NCBI GenBank assembly: GCA_035402725.1
Contig: DAONDU010000113.1
Coordinates: 1-8,632, forward strand
Reading direction: 5' to 3'
Length of the DNA stretch: 8,632 nt
DNA from: UPXZ01 sp035402725
GTDB lineage: Bacteria; Bacteroidota; Bacteroidia; Bacteroidales; Paludibacteraceae
Shown: piece by piece, positions 8,205-8,632 of the stretch
How positions within the stretch are numbered: the stretch's first letter is position 1
Layout: each line of letters opens with the position of its first letter
Notes under the pieces: model-generated
The model's database searches: none
Told to the model about the DNA's origin: nothing
The model's input: only the letters and a program-made list of their open reading frames with translations
Position numbers and translations under genes: made by a program

Positions 8205-8352
8205 TTAGTAGTATAGACTAAGTTAGTAAAGTTTACTTTGAGGAAAGTAGAGTTTGTTTCTCAGAGCAGGTGAGGACGGTTTTTCCCTATGCTACACCTA
8301 TGAACAAGACTAATATTGTATTCCGATCAAAGTTAACGTGTGCTTTTTAAGC
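8205..8352 (-). promoter_or_regulatory. long 5' leader of the glycosidase mRNA with hairpin potential
   Basis: If transcription starts just downstream of the -7 element at 8359-8366, the glycosidase mRNA has a leader of about 145-150 nt with no ORF of note. Close to the start codon is a perfect 6-bp dyad (AGTAAA 8225-8230, TTTACT 8232-8237) that overlaps a competing 5-bp stem (ACTTT 8235-8239, AAAGT 8244-8248). Farther upstream AGGTG 8268-8272 can pair with CACCT 8295-8299. No Shine-Dalgarno sequence precedes ATG 8204, and the last bases are AT-rich, as is usual in Bacteroidota. I recognise no known riboswitch; regulation through the leader is conjecture. Confidence 0.35.
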
Positions 8353-8358
8353 AGGGAA

Positions 8359-8389
8359 CAAAGATATGCAATTTGCTTAATGAATCAAA
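8359..8389 (-). promoter_or_regulatory. Bacteroidota-type promoter for the GH2 glycosidase
   Basis: Read leftward on the minus strand, this is TTTG (plus-strand CAAA 8386-8389), 19 bp of spacer, then TATCTTTG (plus-strand CAAAGATA 8359-8366). This is a full match to the Bacteroidota primary sigma factor consensus of a TTTG/TTG -33 box and TAnnTTTG -7 box at the preferred spacing. Transcription would start near 8352 and read into the glycosidase. The match is seen directly; activity is inferred. Confidence 0.7.
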
Positions 8390-8448
8390 ATAGTTAATCA
8401 CCAAACAAAAGACCTTGCAATTAATTAAGGTAAATTATCAGGCAGTTG

Positions 8449-8473
8449 TGAAATCAGCAATAATGAGATTTCA
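8449..8473. promoter_or_regulatory. perfect 7-bp dyad between divergent promoters, candidate operator
   Basis: TGAAATC (8449-8455) and GATTTCA (8467-8473) form a perfect inverted repeat with an 11-bp spacer. Half-site centres are 18 bp apart, which suits a dimeric DNA-binding protein. It lies between the leftward glycosidase promoter and the rightward promoter elements, upstream of both, a position more typical of an activator or shared regulator than of a blocking repressor. No regulator gene is visible in the window, and a chance dyad in AT-rich DNA cannot be excluded. Confidence 0.35.
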
Positions 8474-8494
8474 TACAGATAGGCAAACCCACGA

Positions 8495-8556
8495 TTGTTG
8501 TCATACATTTTTTTTTTATCTTTTGTATTTTTGCTGAAGATAATTGTCTAATTTTG
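8495..8556 (+). promoter_or_regulatory. promoter region of the rightward gene, tandem -7 elements and a T10 tract
   Basis: Two exact TAnnTTTG elements occur upstream of ATG 8582: TATTTTTG at 8526-8533 and TAATTTTG at 8549-8556. A near match, TATCTTTT, lies at 8517-8524, exactly 19 bp after TTG 8495-8497. An uninterrupted run of ten T (8508-8517) lies between the candidate -33 TTGs (8495-8500) and these elements. The 3'-most -7 box would give a 5' leader of only about 20 nt. Which element is used cannot be decided from sequence. Confidence 0.5.
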
Positions 8557-8581
8557 TAAGTAATTAAACTGACCAAACTCC

Positions 8582-8632
8582 ATGCTCACCAAACAAGAAC
8601 GAAACGAAATCATTGCTCTTATCCGGCAGGAA
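8582..8632 (+). CDS. N-terminal 17 codons of an unidentified gene, cut by the window end
   Basis: ATG 8582 opens a frame reading MLTKQERNEIIALIRQE to the edge of the window. It is preceded at a short, sensible distance by exact Bacteroidota -7 elements and by an AT-rich leader with no Shine-Dalgarno sequence, which supports a real start. Seventeen residues are too few to name the protein. The opening helix (acidic/basic with 'IIALIRQE') resembles how UPF0597 (YhaM/CyuA-like, cysteine desulfidase-related) proteins begin before their GCTEP motif, but that motif would lie beyond the window, so this is only a guess. Confidence 0.55.
   Translation, partial: MLTKQERNEIIALIRQE

Larger units (their letters stand above)
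8205..8581. other. divergent intergenic region (377 bp) without a gene
   Basis: This gene-free stretch separates the leftward glycosidase from a rightward gene. From left to right it holds the glycosidase leader, its promoter, an AT-rich segment with the 8-bp palindrome TTAATTAA inside an imperfect CCTT...AAGG dyad (about 8413-8430), the TGAAATC/GATTTCA dyad, a direct repeat TCATACA (8471-8477 and 8501-8507, 30 bp apart), the T10 tract and the tandem -7 elements. I see no tRNA, small RNA with a terminator, or coding frame here. Confidence 0.6.

Noticed and set aside
8413..8430. CCTT...TTAATTAA...AAGG as an operator
   Set aside because: The dyad is imperfect, and TTAATTAA is a common chance palindrome in AT-rich intergenic DNA.

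Overview
The window looks like chromosomal DNA of a member of the Bacteroidota, probably Bacteroidales or a close relative. Four things suggest this. The large glycosidase ends in a type IX secretion (T9SS) C-terminal sorting domain, a system confined to this phylum. The candidate promoters match the Bacteroidota -33 TTG / -7 TAnnTTTG pattern. No start codon has a Shine-Dalgarno sequence in front of it. Base composition is moderately AT-rich. Genus cannot be fixed from the sequence alone.

Layout: (1) 1-294 (+) is the C-terminal end of a periplasmic adaptor (HlyD/membrane fusion protein). (2) 440-3475 (+) is a complete RND-type inner-membrane efflux pump. Together these are two of the three usual parts of a tripartite exporter, the outer-membrane TolC-like channel being outside the window or elsewhere. 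The pump's porter domains resemble the heavy-metal (CzcA/CusA) branch, but its membrane charge-relay residues combine features of the metal and drug branches. (3) 3476-3677 is a convergent intergenic gap that opens with a long imperfect inverted repeat. (4) 3678-8204 (-) is one very large, intact, secreted multidomain GH2 beta-galactosidase-type enzyme of 1508 residues. It consists of the full five-domain LacZ-like core plus about 440 extra residues carrying accessory binding modules and the T9SS sorting domain. (5) 8205-8581 is a divergent regulatory region with a strong promoter candidate for the glycosidase, tandem -7 elements for the rightward gene, and a perfect 7-bp dyad between them. 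(6) 8582-8632 (+) holds the first 17 codons of another gene that runs off the window.

The adaptor and pump belong together and probably form one operon, though 145 bp separate them. The glycosidase is on the opposite strand with its own promoter and is probably an independent unit acting at the cell surface or outside the cell on galactosides. No SusC/SusD pair is visible, so the window does not show that it belongs to a polysaccharide utilization locus. I see no RNA genes, CRISPR array, insertion sequence or phage genes. Nothing here is clearly a new system; the best leads are the pump's hybrid relay residues, the intergenic inverted repeat, the glycosidase's C-terminal module set and the divergent control region.
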